Both the position numbers and the translations under genes were made by a program. From Anaeromassilibacillus senegalensis (GTDB lineage Bacteria > Bacillota > Clostridia > Oscillospirales > Acutalibacteraceae): a stretch of DNA of 64,000 bases. Position 1 is the stretch's first letter, and every line of letters begins with the position of its first letter. The notes below the pieces were generated by a model. It was not told where the DNA came from. It saw only the letters and a program-made list of their open reading frames with translations, and made no database searches. The stretch is taken from contig NZ_JAFBIT010000001.1 of the NCBI RefSeq assembly GCF_021531715.1, positions 310,001 through 374,000 on the forward strand, in the 5' to 3' direction. This document shows positions 23,802 to 32,994 of the stretch, piece after piece.

Positions 23802-24323
23802 ATGGCACCCAAATACAAAAGAACTTTCGACAATAAAATTGCTATGAATAGTAGCAATTTTCAAAAAATCCTTGATTTCTATCTATTTCGCTGTCCAGTG
23901 GAAGGAACAAGTTTCAGGGGAGTTCCTTTTAGCGAACATGGATGGAGCGGCACAAAACAGTTTGCAAAACTGAAAAAGTTGTTGTTAAGCGCTTCTTCTA
24001 CGGATTTAGCATCGAACTACTACCCGTGCAAAAAAGAGGAATTGTCTGGTAAATTCGATAAAGTATCCAGCATCTCTCCGGTTAATGAGTATTGTGTGTT
24101 TTTAAAAAACGAAGAAAACACAGTTATGCAATCATTATTTTCTGCCATACGCAATGCATTTGCACACGGAAGCTTCAGCGTTAGAGAATATACTTCTGAC
24201 GGACGCAAAACGAAAGTGTATTTTATAGTCAACTATAAAGCATATTTAAAAGCCGAAATAGTATTACAAGAATCCACTTTGCTAAGATGGATGAAAATTG
24301 TGGAAGATGGGTATTCAGGTTGA
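23802..24323 (+). CDS. HEPN-like protein downstream of Shedu
   Basis: Of the 173 residues, the part around 117-122 reads RNAFAH, the R-x4-H motif of HEPN ribonuclease/toxin domains, in a helix-rich setting (MQSLFSAIRNAFAHGSF). This resembles the pEK499-p136-type HEPN group found in abortive infection loci. The gene starts 47 bp after sduA with only a weak binding site (GCGAGGCG), and no promoter is seen between them, so they probably share a transcript. An RNA-cutting effector or a partner of Shedu is plausible; neither is shown. Confidence 0.65.
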   Translation: MAPKYKRTFDNKIAMNSSNFQKILDFYLFRCPVEGTSFRGVPFSEHGWSGTKQFAKLKKLLLSASSTDLASNYYPCKKEELSGKFDKVSSISPVNEYCVFLKNEENTVMQSLFSAIRNAFAHGSFSVREYTSDGRKTKVYFIVNYKAYLKAEIVLQESTLLRWMKIVEDGYSG

Positions 24324-24380
24324 CTTTTAGTGCAAACACCCCGTTTTTACGCTCCGTTTGGTGCTAACATCGCATATCAA

Positions 24381-24420
24381 GAGGATGTAACTGATTTCAG
24401 TTACATCCTCTCATTTTTTA
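24381..24420 (+). terminator. Strong terminator after the defence pair
   Basis: GAGGATGTAACTGA and TCAGTTACATCCTC form a perfect 14-bp stem, followed by TCATTTTTT. Confidence 0.85.
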
Positions 24421-24530
24421 CCAAAAATGGACAAGTGTATTATTCGTGAGTACAATGCAACGTTTTTTAGTACCGAATCGGCGGCTTGATAAAACAATTT
24501 CCATTGGAATCACAGTTACTACCGATTTGA

Positions 24531-25340
24531 TCAGGAATTTTTATATTCGGATGGTGTCATCCCCGTTTTGTTTTTGAACACTTTCAAAAAGTAGAAATAG
24601 TCCTCAAACCCACAGGCTGTACTGGTTTCAGAAATTGTATAGCCGGACCTGAGCATACGCTTTGCCTGATTGACGCGCAAGGTTACCTGCATTTGTTTGA
24701 TCGTCATACCATACACTGTTTGGAATATAGTATTTAGACGATTGTATGTTTTTCCGAAAGTATCCTCATAATCCTGATTCTTCAAGTGCTGGTTTTTGTT
24801 GTCGTCAATATATTTTAAGATTTGGTAGGCCATTCTGCTTTCCAAATTAGACCAAAGCTCTTTTTTTTGCACAGCGAGGCTAATCTGGTACAGAATTGCC
24901 TGAATTTGGGATGATAAAAAACTTTTGCTGGAAAAAGGCGGCGTTCGGTGTCGAACCGCGTACTCCATCATATCAAAGCAGGGCAACTCCAAAGGAATTT
25001 GCCCATATAACGGAAGCAAAATATGATTGGTATCTACCTTTACAGGCGGTGGAATCTGAATACCTGTTGCCTGAAAATGAGCAAAATAGGCTGCATGATT
25101 ATCATATTGAAGCCCGCAATGCTGCACGTAAGGAGGCAACAGGAAAAATTCGCCGCTATGAACGACGTAATTCTCACCGTAGACACGGAAAGAGCGTTCT
25201 CCGCTGATCATCAACACCAGTACCCACTGCGTCATCATTCTATCCGGATGCATATTATTGCCGCTAAACTTATCGACATCCTCCACGCGAATCTCCTCGT
25301 TTAACCGAAACCAGTAGAGATCGGTTTGTTTTATATCCAT
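24531..25340 (-). CDS. AraC-family transcription regulator
   Basis: The 269-residue protein has an N-terminal cupin-type sensing domain (GEFFLLPPYVQHCG, residues about 66-79) and a C-terminal AraC double helix-turn-helix ending in the signature GFEDYFYFLKVFKNKTGMTPSEY. It is divergent from the dehydrogenase/ABC transporter locus and would be its sugar-responsive activator. The region between it and 25515 holds the promoters. Confidence 0.92.
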   Translation of the reverse strand: MDIKQTDLYWFRLNEEIRVEDVDKFSGNNMHPDRMMTQWVLVLMISGERSFRVYGENYVVHSGEFFLLPPYVQHCGLQYDNHAAYFAHFQATGIQIPPPVKVDTNHILLPLYGQIPLELPCFDMMEYAVRHRTPPFSSKSFLSSQIQAILYQISLAVQKKELWSNLESRMAYQILKYIDDNKNQHLKNQDYEDTFGKTYNRLNTIFQTVYGMTIKQMQVTLRVNQAKRMLRSGYTISETSTACGFEDYFYFLKVFKNKTGMTPSEYKNS

Positions 25341-25455
25341 GGTTGAACATCTGCCTTTTCCAGTAAAATGATCTTATGATATGTCTGCCTAAAAGGAGCC
25401 AGACAATAATTCAATAAATAGTTTCGTTTATTCCATACCGTTTTCATTCTCTCCA

Positions 25456-25484
25456 TAGACTTTTTTTCGGATACACTGTATGAT
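25456..25484 (+). promoter_or_regulatory. Promoter of the first Gfo/Idh/MocA gene
   Basis: TAGACT and TATGAT are 17 bp apart, 31 bp before the ATG. The weak -35 box fits dependence on the divergent AraC activator. Confidence 0.5.
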
Positions 25485-25514
25485 CATTTCAAAGAATCCT
25501 AGGAGGGATACAAC

Positions 25515-26672
25515 ATGAAAAACGGTAAATTAAGAGTGGCGCTCGTAGGAGTTTCCTTCGGCGCGGAATTTGTACCCATCTATCTGAAACACCCGGACGT
25601 AGATTCTTTGGTGTTAGTGGATACGAATGAAAAACTGCTGAATACGGTTGGCGATAAGTTTCTTCTGGAAGAACGCTTGACGGACTTTAATGCCATGTTG
25701 GAAGATAAAACCATCGACGCCGTCCATCTGGTAACACCGCCTGCTACTCATGCTCCCCTATCTATACAGGTGATGAACGCTGGAAAGCACTGTGCCTGTA
25801 CCATTCCGATGGGAATGAGCATTGATGAATTGTACCAAGTCATCGATGCTCGAAAAAGAAGCGGGAAACACTATATGTTTATGGAGACCTCCGTCTATGG
25901 CCGAGAGTTTCTGTATGTGAAGAACCTTTACGAAAAAGGAGAGCTGGGCAGAATACAGTTCATGCGCTGCGCGCATTATCAAGATATGGAAGGATGGCCG
26001 GACTACTGGTTGGGCTTTCCTCCGCTGATGCATCCTACCCATGCGGTAGCGCCTTGTCTGATGTTGTTGGGCAAGCGTCCGGAAACCGTATATTGCAAGG
26101 GCTCCGGCAAAGTACGTAAAGAAGTAGAAACTCCTTATGGTTGTCCATATGCCTTTGAGTCAGCTCTGATCTCCCTAAAAGACAGTGATGTAAGCATTGA
26201 AATGGCTCGGTTCCTCTACCACGTAGCCCGAGGTTACACTGAAAGTTTCAACATATATGGTGAACAAAAAAGTTTTGAATGGCAGCAGTTAGAATCGGAA
26301 CAACCGGTACTGTTCTCCATGGCGCTTGGTGCAAATGCTGAACATGTTATGAACGATTACGGTCGAGGCGGCCTTGTGACTGAAGAACGTATCCAAATCC
26401 CCGACTATGCAGATCGTTTACCGGCGGAAATTGGGCGCTTCACCCAACAAACAGTGTATGATGACAGCAATCCCCATCTATCGTTCCTGCAAGGCGGTGG
26501 CCATGGTGGTTCTCATCCTCATCTAGTCCACGAGTTTGTCCGAAGCATTCTGGAAGATCGAACCCCAGTTCCCAGCGATATTGACGGCGCCTACTGGACC
26601 GGTGTAGGAATCTGCGCTCACCAATCTGCCATGGACGGTGGCGTGGTAAAACGTGTACCTGTTTTCGAATAG
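25515..26672 (+). CDS. Gfo/Idh/MocA-family oxidoreductase
   Basis: The 385 residues begin with an NAD(P)-binding Rossmann fold (VALVGVSFGAEFVPIY), continue with HLVTPPATHAPLSIQVMNAGKHC and end with the family C-terminal domain. The expected EKP loop is replaced by CTIPMGMS (about residues 95-102), a departure from the two paralogues at 31141 and 32995. GGAGGG precedes the ATG. It probably oxidises a sugar or inositol-like polyol brought in by the ABC transporter; the substrate is unknown. Confidence 0.88.
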   Translation: MKNGKLRVALVGVSFGAEFVPIYLKHPDVDSLVLVDTNEKLLNTVGDKFLLEERLTDFNAMLEDKTIDAVHLVTPPATHAPLSIQVMNAGKHCACTIPMGMSIDELYQVIDARKRSGKHYMFMETSVYGREFLYVKNLYEKGELGRIQFMRCAHYQDMEGWPDYWLGFPPLMHPTHAVAPCLMLLGKRPETVYCKGSGKVRKEVETPYGCPYAFESALISLKDSDVSIEMARFLYHVARGYTESFNIYGEQKSFEWQQLESEQPVLFSMALGANAEHVMNDYGRGGLVTEERIQIPDYADRLPAEIGRFTQQTVYDDSNPHLSFLQGGGHGGSHPHLVHEFVRSILEDRTPVPSDIDGAYWTGVGICAHQSAMDGGVVKRVPVFE

Positions 26673-27317
26673 AAATCTTCTTTATAATCCATAAATTCAA
26701 CCAGACAGCCGTATTCCCTTGCCTTGAAGGGAACACGGCTGTCTTTTACTGTCTGTTTTTGCACACCTATTTCCCCATAGGTTGGGTAGCTACGTAATGA
26801 AGCGCTCCGTCAGTGTTAAATTCATCCTTACAATAGCAAAAAGCAAAGAGCAAAACAACCGACCATTGGTTGAGTGCTCACTTAAAACCATATTCTTCTT
26901 TTGTCTATCTTCCGGCTTTACACAAGGGGGGAGCTGTTGTTTCGCGGAAGCAAAATTCTCAACCGAAAGCCATCTCTTTTGCTGACGTTGACGCGGGAAA
27001 GAACCCCTTTATATCAAGAAAGAAAAAACGGAAATGCCGCAGTTGTACAAAAAGAAAAAGTAATGATCAAATCTCTGACTCAGCCGATGACTTTTGACGG
27101 TTAAAACACAGGCGGAAAACGAGAATTTTCGGGCGGAAAAGGTACTCCTTTTAAAAGGCTTTTATCAAATTCGGATAAATATCGGGTGAAAGAAGATAAA
27201 AAGTGGTAAACAATCATAAATTCAGCCATTTTGTTTGCAGGGCTTACGCTTTATAATATTGGCACAACATCCAATTTGACAAGTGCAAGCTTTGTCAAAG
27301 ATAATGGAGAAAGGAAG
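26673..27317. other. Long intergenic region upstream of the ABC transporter
   Basis: This 645-bp gap has no credible gene. It starts with a terminator (26703-26748: AGACAGCCG/CGGCTGTCT). The 20-bp site CAACCGAC-N5-GTTGAGT (26856-26875) recurs before the GH51 gene. TTGACG-N16-TATATC (26988-27015) is a possible promoter, and a second TATAAT lies at 27252. The transporter mRNA probably has a long leader. Confidence 0.5.
26703..26748 (+). terminator. Terminator after the first dehydrogenase gene
   Basis: AGACAGCCGT and ACGGCTGTCT, with a second stem TTCCC/GGGAA inside, followed by TTTTAC. Confidence 0.8.
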
Positions 27318-28283
27318 ATGAGGGTTATGGCAGAAAATCCAATGGGAAGACAGCGGTCGGGTTGGCGGTATAAGCTATACCGAGCTGGCAGAGGGATTCG
27401 ACGAAATTGGGGATTGTACTTGTTGTTACTTCCGGCGGTCGTGTTGCTGTTTTGCTTCAACTACTTGCCCATGTACGGCGTGCAAATTGCGTTTAAGGAT
27501 TTTTCTCCTTCACAGGGAATTCAGGGAAGCCCTTGGGTGGGGTTTGCGAATTTTCAAAAATTCTTCAACTCATTCCAATCTAAAAACCTGATTTGGAATA
27601 CGGTGAGCTTGAGCTTGTATAGCTTGATTGCAGGCTTTCCGTTCCCCATTATTTTAGCTCTGATGGTCAACCAGATCCGGGTGAAACGCTTCAAGCAGGT
27701 TTTGCAAGTGGTGACCTATCTGCCCCACTTTATTTCCACAGTGGTCATGGTGGGCATAATGTTAATTCTTCTTTCCCCCAGCAACGGAATCTACGGAAAT
27801 CTGGCCCGGGCGCTTGGCGTTCAGGATCCGGTCAACATCATGGGAGAGGCGAGAGCCTTTCAGCACGTCTATGTGTGGAGCGATGTGTGGCAACACGCAG
27901 GTTGGGACAGCATTATCTACATTGCGGCGCTGGCAGCGGTGGATCCCTCTTTGTACGAGGCGGCAACGGTGGATGGTGCCAGCAAGCTCCAACGGTTGTG
28001 GCACATTGATCTGCCTTTCCTGATTCCTACTGCAGTGATCCTGCTGATTATGCGTGCAGGCAATGTGATGAATCTGGGATTCGAAAAGGTGTATCTCATG
28101 CAGAATCCGTTGAACACCAGTATCAGCGAAGTAATCTCCACGTATGTATACAAAATCGGTATGATCAGCAATCAGTACAGCCTTTCTGCGGCGGTAAATC
28201 TGTTCAACACCGTTATTAACTTTGTATTGTTAATTCTGGTCAACGGATTTTCCAAAAAACTTGGAGACACAAGTTTGTGGTAA
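27318..28283 (+). CDS. ABC sugar transporter permease, LplB type
   Basis: The start ATG at 27318 has GGAGAAAGGAAG before it; the upstream open frame lacks a binding site. Of 321 residues, six membrane segments are apparent, beginning LYLLLLPAVVLLFCFNYLPMYGVQIAF. The EAA loop is YEAATVDGASKLQRLWHIDLP. This subfamily imports poly- or oligosaccharides. It pairs with the permease at 28334 and the binding protein at 29335. No ATPase is encoded here, so a shared MsmK-type ATPase elsewhere is likely. Confidence 0.92.
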   Translation: MRVMAENPMGRQRSGWRYKLYRAGRGIRRNWGLYLLLLPAVVLLFCFNYLPMYGVQIAFKDFSPSQGIQGSPWVGFANFQKFFNSFQSKNLIWNTVSLSLYSLIAGFPFPIILALMVNQIRVKRFKQVLQVVTYLPHFISTVVMVGIMLILLSPSNGIYGNLARALGVQDPVNIMGEARAFQHVYVWSDVWQHAGWDSIIYIAALAAVDPSLYEAATVDGASKLQRLWHIDLPFLIPTAVILLIMRAGNVMNLGFEKVYLMQNPLNTSISEVISTYVYKIGMISNQYSLSAAVNLFNTVINFVLLILVNGFSKKLGDTSLW

Positions 28284-28333
28284 GCGGAGAACGTACGGAC
28301 TGAAAATTTTTAGCGAAAAGAGGCGGATGCATT

Positions 28334-29239
28334 ATGAGCGCACAAACAATGCATAAATCACAAAAAGTGAGCAAGGTAGATGTTGTTTTCAACATTATTC
28401 TGTACGGAATCTGCGGCTTGATCTTGCTGCTGATTGCGTATCCTCTCTACTTTATCATCATCGCGTCTTTTAGTAACCCTTCTGAAGTGTCTAACGGCAA
28501 CGTGTGGCTCTGGCCCAGCCAGTTCACGCTGGACGGATATAAAGAGCTGTTGCGTCACGGGAGTATCTGGTTGGGTTATTGGAACACCATCCTTTACACG
28601 ATAGTGGGAACATCTATCGGCCTGATTGTCAACATCTCTGCAGCATACTCTCTGTCTCGCAGAGATCTGGTAGGCCGCAAGATAATCACGTTTTATTTCA
28701 TATTCACGATGTTCTTTAACGGCGGCTTGATTCCTACTTACTTCACCATTCGAGATTTTCATTTATATGACACATTCTGGGTTATGGTTTTGCCTTTCTC
28801 CGTAATGGTGTACAACATGATTGTGGCCAGAACATTTTTTGACTCCAGCTTGCCAAAGGATTTGTTGGATGCAGCACAGATTGATGGCTGTGGGAACCTG
28901 CGATTCTTTTTCTCCATCGCTCTTCCCCTCTCCAAAGCCGTAATCGCTGTAATTGCTCTTTACATTGCCGTGGCGCAGTGGAACTCTTACTTTAATGCTC
29001 TGGTTTACGTACGCAGCGAGAACTTAAAACCGCTGCAGCTGGTGGTGAGAAATATCCTAATCACGAACCAGTCTTTGGTGGGTGCCGGTGACGGCATGGC
29101 TGCTCAGGAGGCCATGCGTTTGGCAAATTTGATGAAATATGCCGTTATCATCATTACCACCGTGCCGATTATGTGCATGTATCCCTTTGTACAGAAATAT
29201 TTCAGTCAGGGCGTAATGATCGGCGCAATCAAGGGGTGA
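28334..29239 (+). CDS. ABC sugar transporter permease, YtcP type
   Basis: The 301-residue second permease has six predicted membrane helices, the first at about 17-45 (ILYGICGLILLLIAYPLYFI). The EAA loop DAAQIDGCGNLRFFFSIALP contacts the ATPase. The 50-bp gap and AGAGGCGG binding site place it in one operon with the LplB-type permease. It is followed 95 bp later by the binding-protein gene. Confidence 0.92.
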   Translation: MSAQTMHKSQKVSKVDVVFNIILYGICGLILLLIAYPLYFIIIASFSNPSEVSNGNVWLWPSQFTLDGYKELLRHGSIWLGYWNTILYTIVGTSIGLIVNISAAYSLSRRDLVGRKIITFYFIFTMFFNGGLIPTYFTIRDFHLYDTFWVMVLPFSVMVYNMIVARTFFDSSLPKDLLDAAQIDGCGNLRFFFSIALPLSKAVIAVIALYIAVAQWNSYFNALVYVRSENLKPLQLVVRNILITNQSLVGAGDGMAAQEAMRLANLMKYAVIIITTVPIMCMYPFVQKYFSQGVMIGAIKG

Positions 29240-29334
29240 GTTTTCTCCCCGAATCACTCTGTGACGTTGCCTTGGGAATATACCCTGAGGATTTCACCGT
29301 CAAATAAAAAATCCTATAGTGAGGAGATGCAAAC

Positions 29335-30996
29335 ATGAAAGAAAAGTGGACAAAACTAGGAAAAAGCCTGATCTGTTTGGCCCTGGTTACCTCCATGCTG
29401 GCAGGCTGTGGCGGCGGTGGCAACAGCAGTTCTAGCAGTGGGGAACAGGCAAGTGGCGGCACTTCAGGTGAGGTTGCAACAGGGAATGATAACTTCAATG
29501 AAACGGGCTTGCCTATTGTCAAAGAACCCGTGGAGTTAACTTTCCTTTACGTCAAAGGCGCCAATACGATGGACTTTGAAGACAACGCCATGTTCCAGCA
29601 GATGGAAAAGGACACCAACGTCAAGATCAACTGGCAGTACGCAGGCGATGCGGACTGGTCTGAGCAGAAGTCGCTCTTGCTGGCCAGCGGTGATTTGCCC
29701 GACGTATTCTTCGGAGACAATGCTCTGAAGGATAATGACATTGCCACCAACCTGGACATGTTCATTCCGCTGGAAGATTATGTGGAAAAGTATTGCCCCA
29801 ACATCAAGGCGGCTTGGGAGGCAGAGCCCGCTATGCGTCAGATGGTTACCAATCCGGACGGCCATATCTATACTTTGCCCGGCAAGAAGCCTCTGCGTCC
29901 GAAGGGCTGCGATACGCCCTTTATCAACAAGGCATGGCTGGATCGTTTGAACCTGGAAATGCCCACCACCGTGGACGAGTGGTACGAAGTTCTGAAGGCT
30001 TTTAAGGAGCAGGATGCCAACGGTAACGGTGATCCGAATGACGAGATTCCTCTGACCGGCAGCGCTAAGACGAATCTGTTTGACTGGATCCGCTACATCA
30101 ACCCCTGGGGCCTCACGGACAGCTTGCAGGAGAACCTCCTGGCTTTGGATCAGGAGACTCTGAAGCCTGTTTTCATTCCGGCTGACGAGCGCTATAAGGA
30201 AGCAGTTGCTTTCTTCCATAAGTTGTACGCAGAAGGCATTATGGATCCGGAGTTCATCACTCAGGATGGTTCCATGTCCGACGCAAAAATGAAAAACGTA
30301 GATGTATCTCTGGTGGGTACCGGCATCACTTGGGAAGTTACCTCCGGCACTCAGCCTCATCAGGACGAATATGTTCCGATGCCTCCGCTGGCCGGTCCTA
30401 ACGGCGACCGCTACATCCGCGGCAACGATGAAATCATCATTTATCATCGCAACGAGTATACCATTACCACCGCTTGTGAGCATCCCGAAGTGGCTATGCG
30501 TTGGGCAGATTACTTCTCTACCGATGACATTTCTGTCCAGTCTTACTGGGGCCCCTATGGTGTGGTGTTGAATAAGGACGAGGACGGCAACATTACCTTC
30601 TTGGATCCTCCCGAAGGGAAGACCGGTGACCAGTGGTACTGGGAGATTTCTCCTCGCGACTACGGTCCGAAGTATGTGAGCCCCGAGTTTGAAGCGAAGA
30701 TCACTCTTCCTGAGGATAGTGGCGACGGCGCTAAATTGAAGGAAGACGAGATTATGAAGGAATTTGTGGCAAAGCCCTATCCTGTTGTGAACTACACCGC
30801 TGAACAGTCCGAAGAGATTTCCTCTCTGACGGTGGACATTTACAAGTATGTTAACGAGAGTTGGGCTAACTGGATTGTCAACGGCGGCATCGATGAGCAG
30901 TGGGATGCCTATGTGGATCAGTTGAACCAAATGGGTCTGGAGCGTTTAATGGAGATTTATCAGGAAGCTCTGGATGTTTACAATAACGCAGACTAA
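29335..30996 (+). CDS. Extracellular sugar-binding lipoprotein (LplA type)
   Basis: The 553-residue protein has a lipoprotein signal peptide: Lys-rich start, hydrophobic core and lipobox VTSMLAGCGG, with lipidated Cys at about residue 25, followed by a Gly/Ser linker. The mature part is a type 1 extracellular solute-binding domain of the large LplA class (QWYWEISPRDYGPKY near the end is typical). GAGGAG lies before the ATG. It delivers an oligosaccharide to the two permeases upstream. Confidence 0.92.
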   Translation: MKEKWTKLGKSLICLALVTSMLAGCGGGGNSSSSSGEQASGGTSGEVATGNDNFNETGLPIVKEPVELTFLYVKGANTMDFEDNAMFQQMEKDTNVKINWQYAGDADWSEQKSLLLASGDLPDVFFGDNALKDNDIATNLDMFIPLEDYVEKYCPNIKAAWEAEPAMRQMVTNPDGHIYTLPGKKPLRPKGCDTPFINKAWLDRLNLEMPTTVDEWYEVLKAFKEQDANGNGDPNDEIPLTGSAKTNLFDWIRYINPWGLTDSLQENLLALDQETLKPVFIPADERYKEAVAFFHKLYAEGIMDPEFITQDGSMSDAKMKNVDVSLVGTGITWEVTSGTQPHQDEYVPMPPLAGPNGDRYIRGNDEIIIYHRNEYTITTACEHPEVAMRWADYFSTDDISVQSYWGPYGVVLNKDEDGNITFLDPPEGKTGDQWYWEISPRDYGPKYVSPEFEAKITLPEDSGDGAKLKEDEIMKEFVAKPYPVVNYTAEQSEEISSLTVDIYKYVNESWANWIVNGGIDEQWDAYVDQLNQMGLERLMEIYQEALDVYNNAD

Positions 30997-31041
30997 TGGA
31001 CGAATATTGATTTTTTGAGATTTTAGGAAAGCTTTTGAGCG

Positions 31042-31085
31042 AGACCTGAAGGCTGTTCCGGCCTTCAGGTCTTGCTTTGCTTTTA
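31042..31085 (+). terminator. Terminator after the ABC transporter operon
   Basis: AGACCTGAAGGC and GCCTTCAGGTCT form a 12-bp stem followed by TGCTTTGCTTTT. It would limit read-through into the next dehydrogenase gene. Confidence 0.8.
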
Positions 31086-31140
31086 TCGAAACTTCAAGAA
31101 ATCAAATATGGAGAACAACAGACAGTGTTGGAGGAGTTTC

Positions 31141-32217
31141 ATGGAGAAAAAAGTATTTCGCGTGGGAAGTGTAGGCATTGGTGGAATTTCTCGAGGCGTT
31201 CACCTTCCCGGAATTCACAAAAGCCCGGATCTGGAACTTGTGGCTGTGTGCGATCTAAAACCTGAGCGCATGGAGTACGCCAGAAATACATACGGTATTC
31301 GTGAAGATCACTGCTTTGCGGATTATCACGATTTGATTGCTTGCCCGGATGTGGATGTGATTGACATTTCCACTTCCAACAACGCCCACTTTGAGGTGGC
31401 CAAGGCAGCTATTGAAGCCGGAAAACCGTTTTGCTTGGAGAAACCTGTCACCTTAACAGCGGAGGAGGCCGACATTTTGGCCAAAGCCGCACTGGAAAAA
31501 GGGATTCCCAATATGGTGTGCTTTTCCTACCGCTTTAAGGCTGCTGCCCGCTACGCCAAGGAATTGGTGGAGAAGGGAATGTTAGGCGACATTTATCACG
31601 TTTACATGCAGTATCTGCAGGGCGGAGGCGGTCCTTCCTATGATTTGCCCCGTTCTTGGAGATACCAAAAAGAGCTGACCGGAACCGGCGCACTGGGCGA
31701 TTTGGGTTGTCACGCTCTGGATTTGGTAAGTTTTGTCACCGGTAAAAATTTCCGGAAGGCTGTGGGACATACGGATACTTATGTGACCCAGCGCCGTCTG
31801 GAAGAGGGCGAAGGATATGGTCCGGTAGATGTAGATGATTTCTGCCATTACTTGATGGAGATGGATGGAAAGACCTCGGCGAATTTCTCTGTCACCCGAT
31901 TTGCCTATGGCAGAGGAAATTACCAGCGTATGGAAATATACGGGAGCAAGGGCGGCTTGGTGTACAGCTTGGATGTTACTCCCGGTGTAGATGAATTAGA
32001 GGTCTGCTTTGGCTACCCCTATGACAGGTCCGGAATCTACACAAAGCTTCCCATTCCCCAGCGTTTCCAGTGCGATCAGATGCAGTCCTTTGCAGATATT
32101 CTCAACGGGTGCAGCGATGGCATGGCTGCCACCATTCAAGACGGCTGCCGCATTCAGCATGCATTGGACGTAATTATCCGCTCTGCGGAAGAAGAAAAAT
32201 GGCTACCCTGTGATTAA
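31141..32217 (+). CDS. Gfo/Idh/MocA-family oxidoreductase
   Basis: The ATG at 31141 follows GGAGGAG; the frame is open 69 bp further upstream without a binding site. The 358-residue protein has the Rossmann start RVGSVGIGGISRGVHLPGI, the EKP motif in CLEKPVTLTAEE and the C-terminal HALDLVSF helix. It is a close paralogue of the gene at 32995 (same FCLEKP/CFSYRFKAAARYAKEL stretches), so one arose by duplication, with ThuA/GH13 remnants now between them. Confidence 0.9.
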   Translation: MEKKVFRVGSVGIGGISRGVHLPGIHKSPDLELVAVCDLKPERMEYARNTYGIREDHCFADYHDLIACPDVDVIDISTSNNAHFEVAKAAIEAGKPFCLEKPVTLTAEEADILAKAALEKGIPNMVCFSYRFKAAARYAKELVEKGMLGDIYHVYMQYLQGGGGPSYDLPRSWRYQKELTGTGALGDLGCHALDLVSFVTGKNFRKAVGHTDTYVTQRRLEEGEGYGPVDVDDFCHYLMEMDGKTSANFSVTRFAYGRGNYQRMEIYGSKGGLVYSLDVTPGVDELEVCFGYPYDRSGIYTKLPIPQRFQCDQMQSFADILNGCSDGMAATIQDGCRIQHALDVIIRSAEEEKWLPCD

Positions 32218-32245
32218 TGCATTATATGAGAGGAGTTTTTTTGAA

Positions 32246-32364
32246 ATGGCAATTCGAGTAACTGTTTGGAACGAATACCTCCATGAGGTTCAATTCCCGG
32301 AAGTGGCTGAGGTGTACCCCAAGGGAATTCACGGCTGTATCGCAGACTTTCTGAAAGAAGCCGG
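32246..32364 (+). pseudogene. ThuA-like gene, N-terminal remnant
   Basis: After AGAGGAG the frame starts MAIRVTVWNEYLHE and runs to FLKEAG, the first 40 residues or so of ThuA-family (trehalose utilisation type) proteins, usually about 240 residues. It then meets unrelated sequence and stops at 32425. The join to the GH13 remnant is near 32361-32366. The start and binding site are intact, so a short useless peptide may be made. Confidence 0.7.
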
Positions 32365-32952
32365 TACTTTGCCAAGAGCGCAGTGGCTCCTCAGCGTTTT
32401 CAGGAGATTCTCACGGAAAATTTGATGCGCTATTCCGATGCGGCCAATGACTCTATGCTCAATCTGCTGGACAGCCACGACACTGCCCGCTTCCTTACGG
32501 TCAGCGGAGGGAATACGGCGCGGTTGAAAAACGCGGCGGTTTTCCTGTTTACCTTTGTGGGTATGCCCTGCACATACTATGGCACGGAAATTGGTATGAC
32601 GGGTGAGAACGACCCGGATTGCCGTAAGGCGTTCGACTGGGAGGAATCTCATTGGAATACGGATTTGCGGACTCACTATCAGAAGCTGATGCGGTTGCGA
32701 AAAACCAGAAAAGCACTGCAGGAGGGAACCGTTAGATTCCGTTCTCAGGGAGATTTGTTTGTTATGGAACGCCAATTGCAGGAAGAGCTTCTGGTGACGG
32801 TAATCAACAACACAGATTGTCCCCAAAACTACACGTTGTCGGGTAATTACGTCCGCGATTTGTTAAGTGAAAAGGCCTTTGAAGGGGCTCAGAATGCCAC
32901 CGTGGTGGAAATTCCTCCCTTCTCTGCAATGATTCTGGAAAAAATAAATTAA
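32365..32952 (+). pseudogene. GH13 alpha-glycosidase, C-terminal remnant
   Basis: The frame opens abruptly with YFAKSAVAPQRFQEIL and continues LLDSHDTARFLTVSGG (last catalytic-barrel His-Asp motif of GH13), GMPCTYYGTEIGMTGENDP and the C-terminal beta domain, ending IPPFSAMILEKIN. This is the last third of a neopullulanase- or amylase-like enzyme. The catalytic Asp and Glu are lost. A deletion has fused it, out of frame, to the ThuA start. Confidence 0.75.
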
Positions 32953-32994
32953 TTTTATTTAATTTATAACTTAATTTAAGGAGTTGTGATCAAC

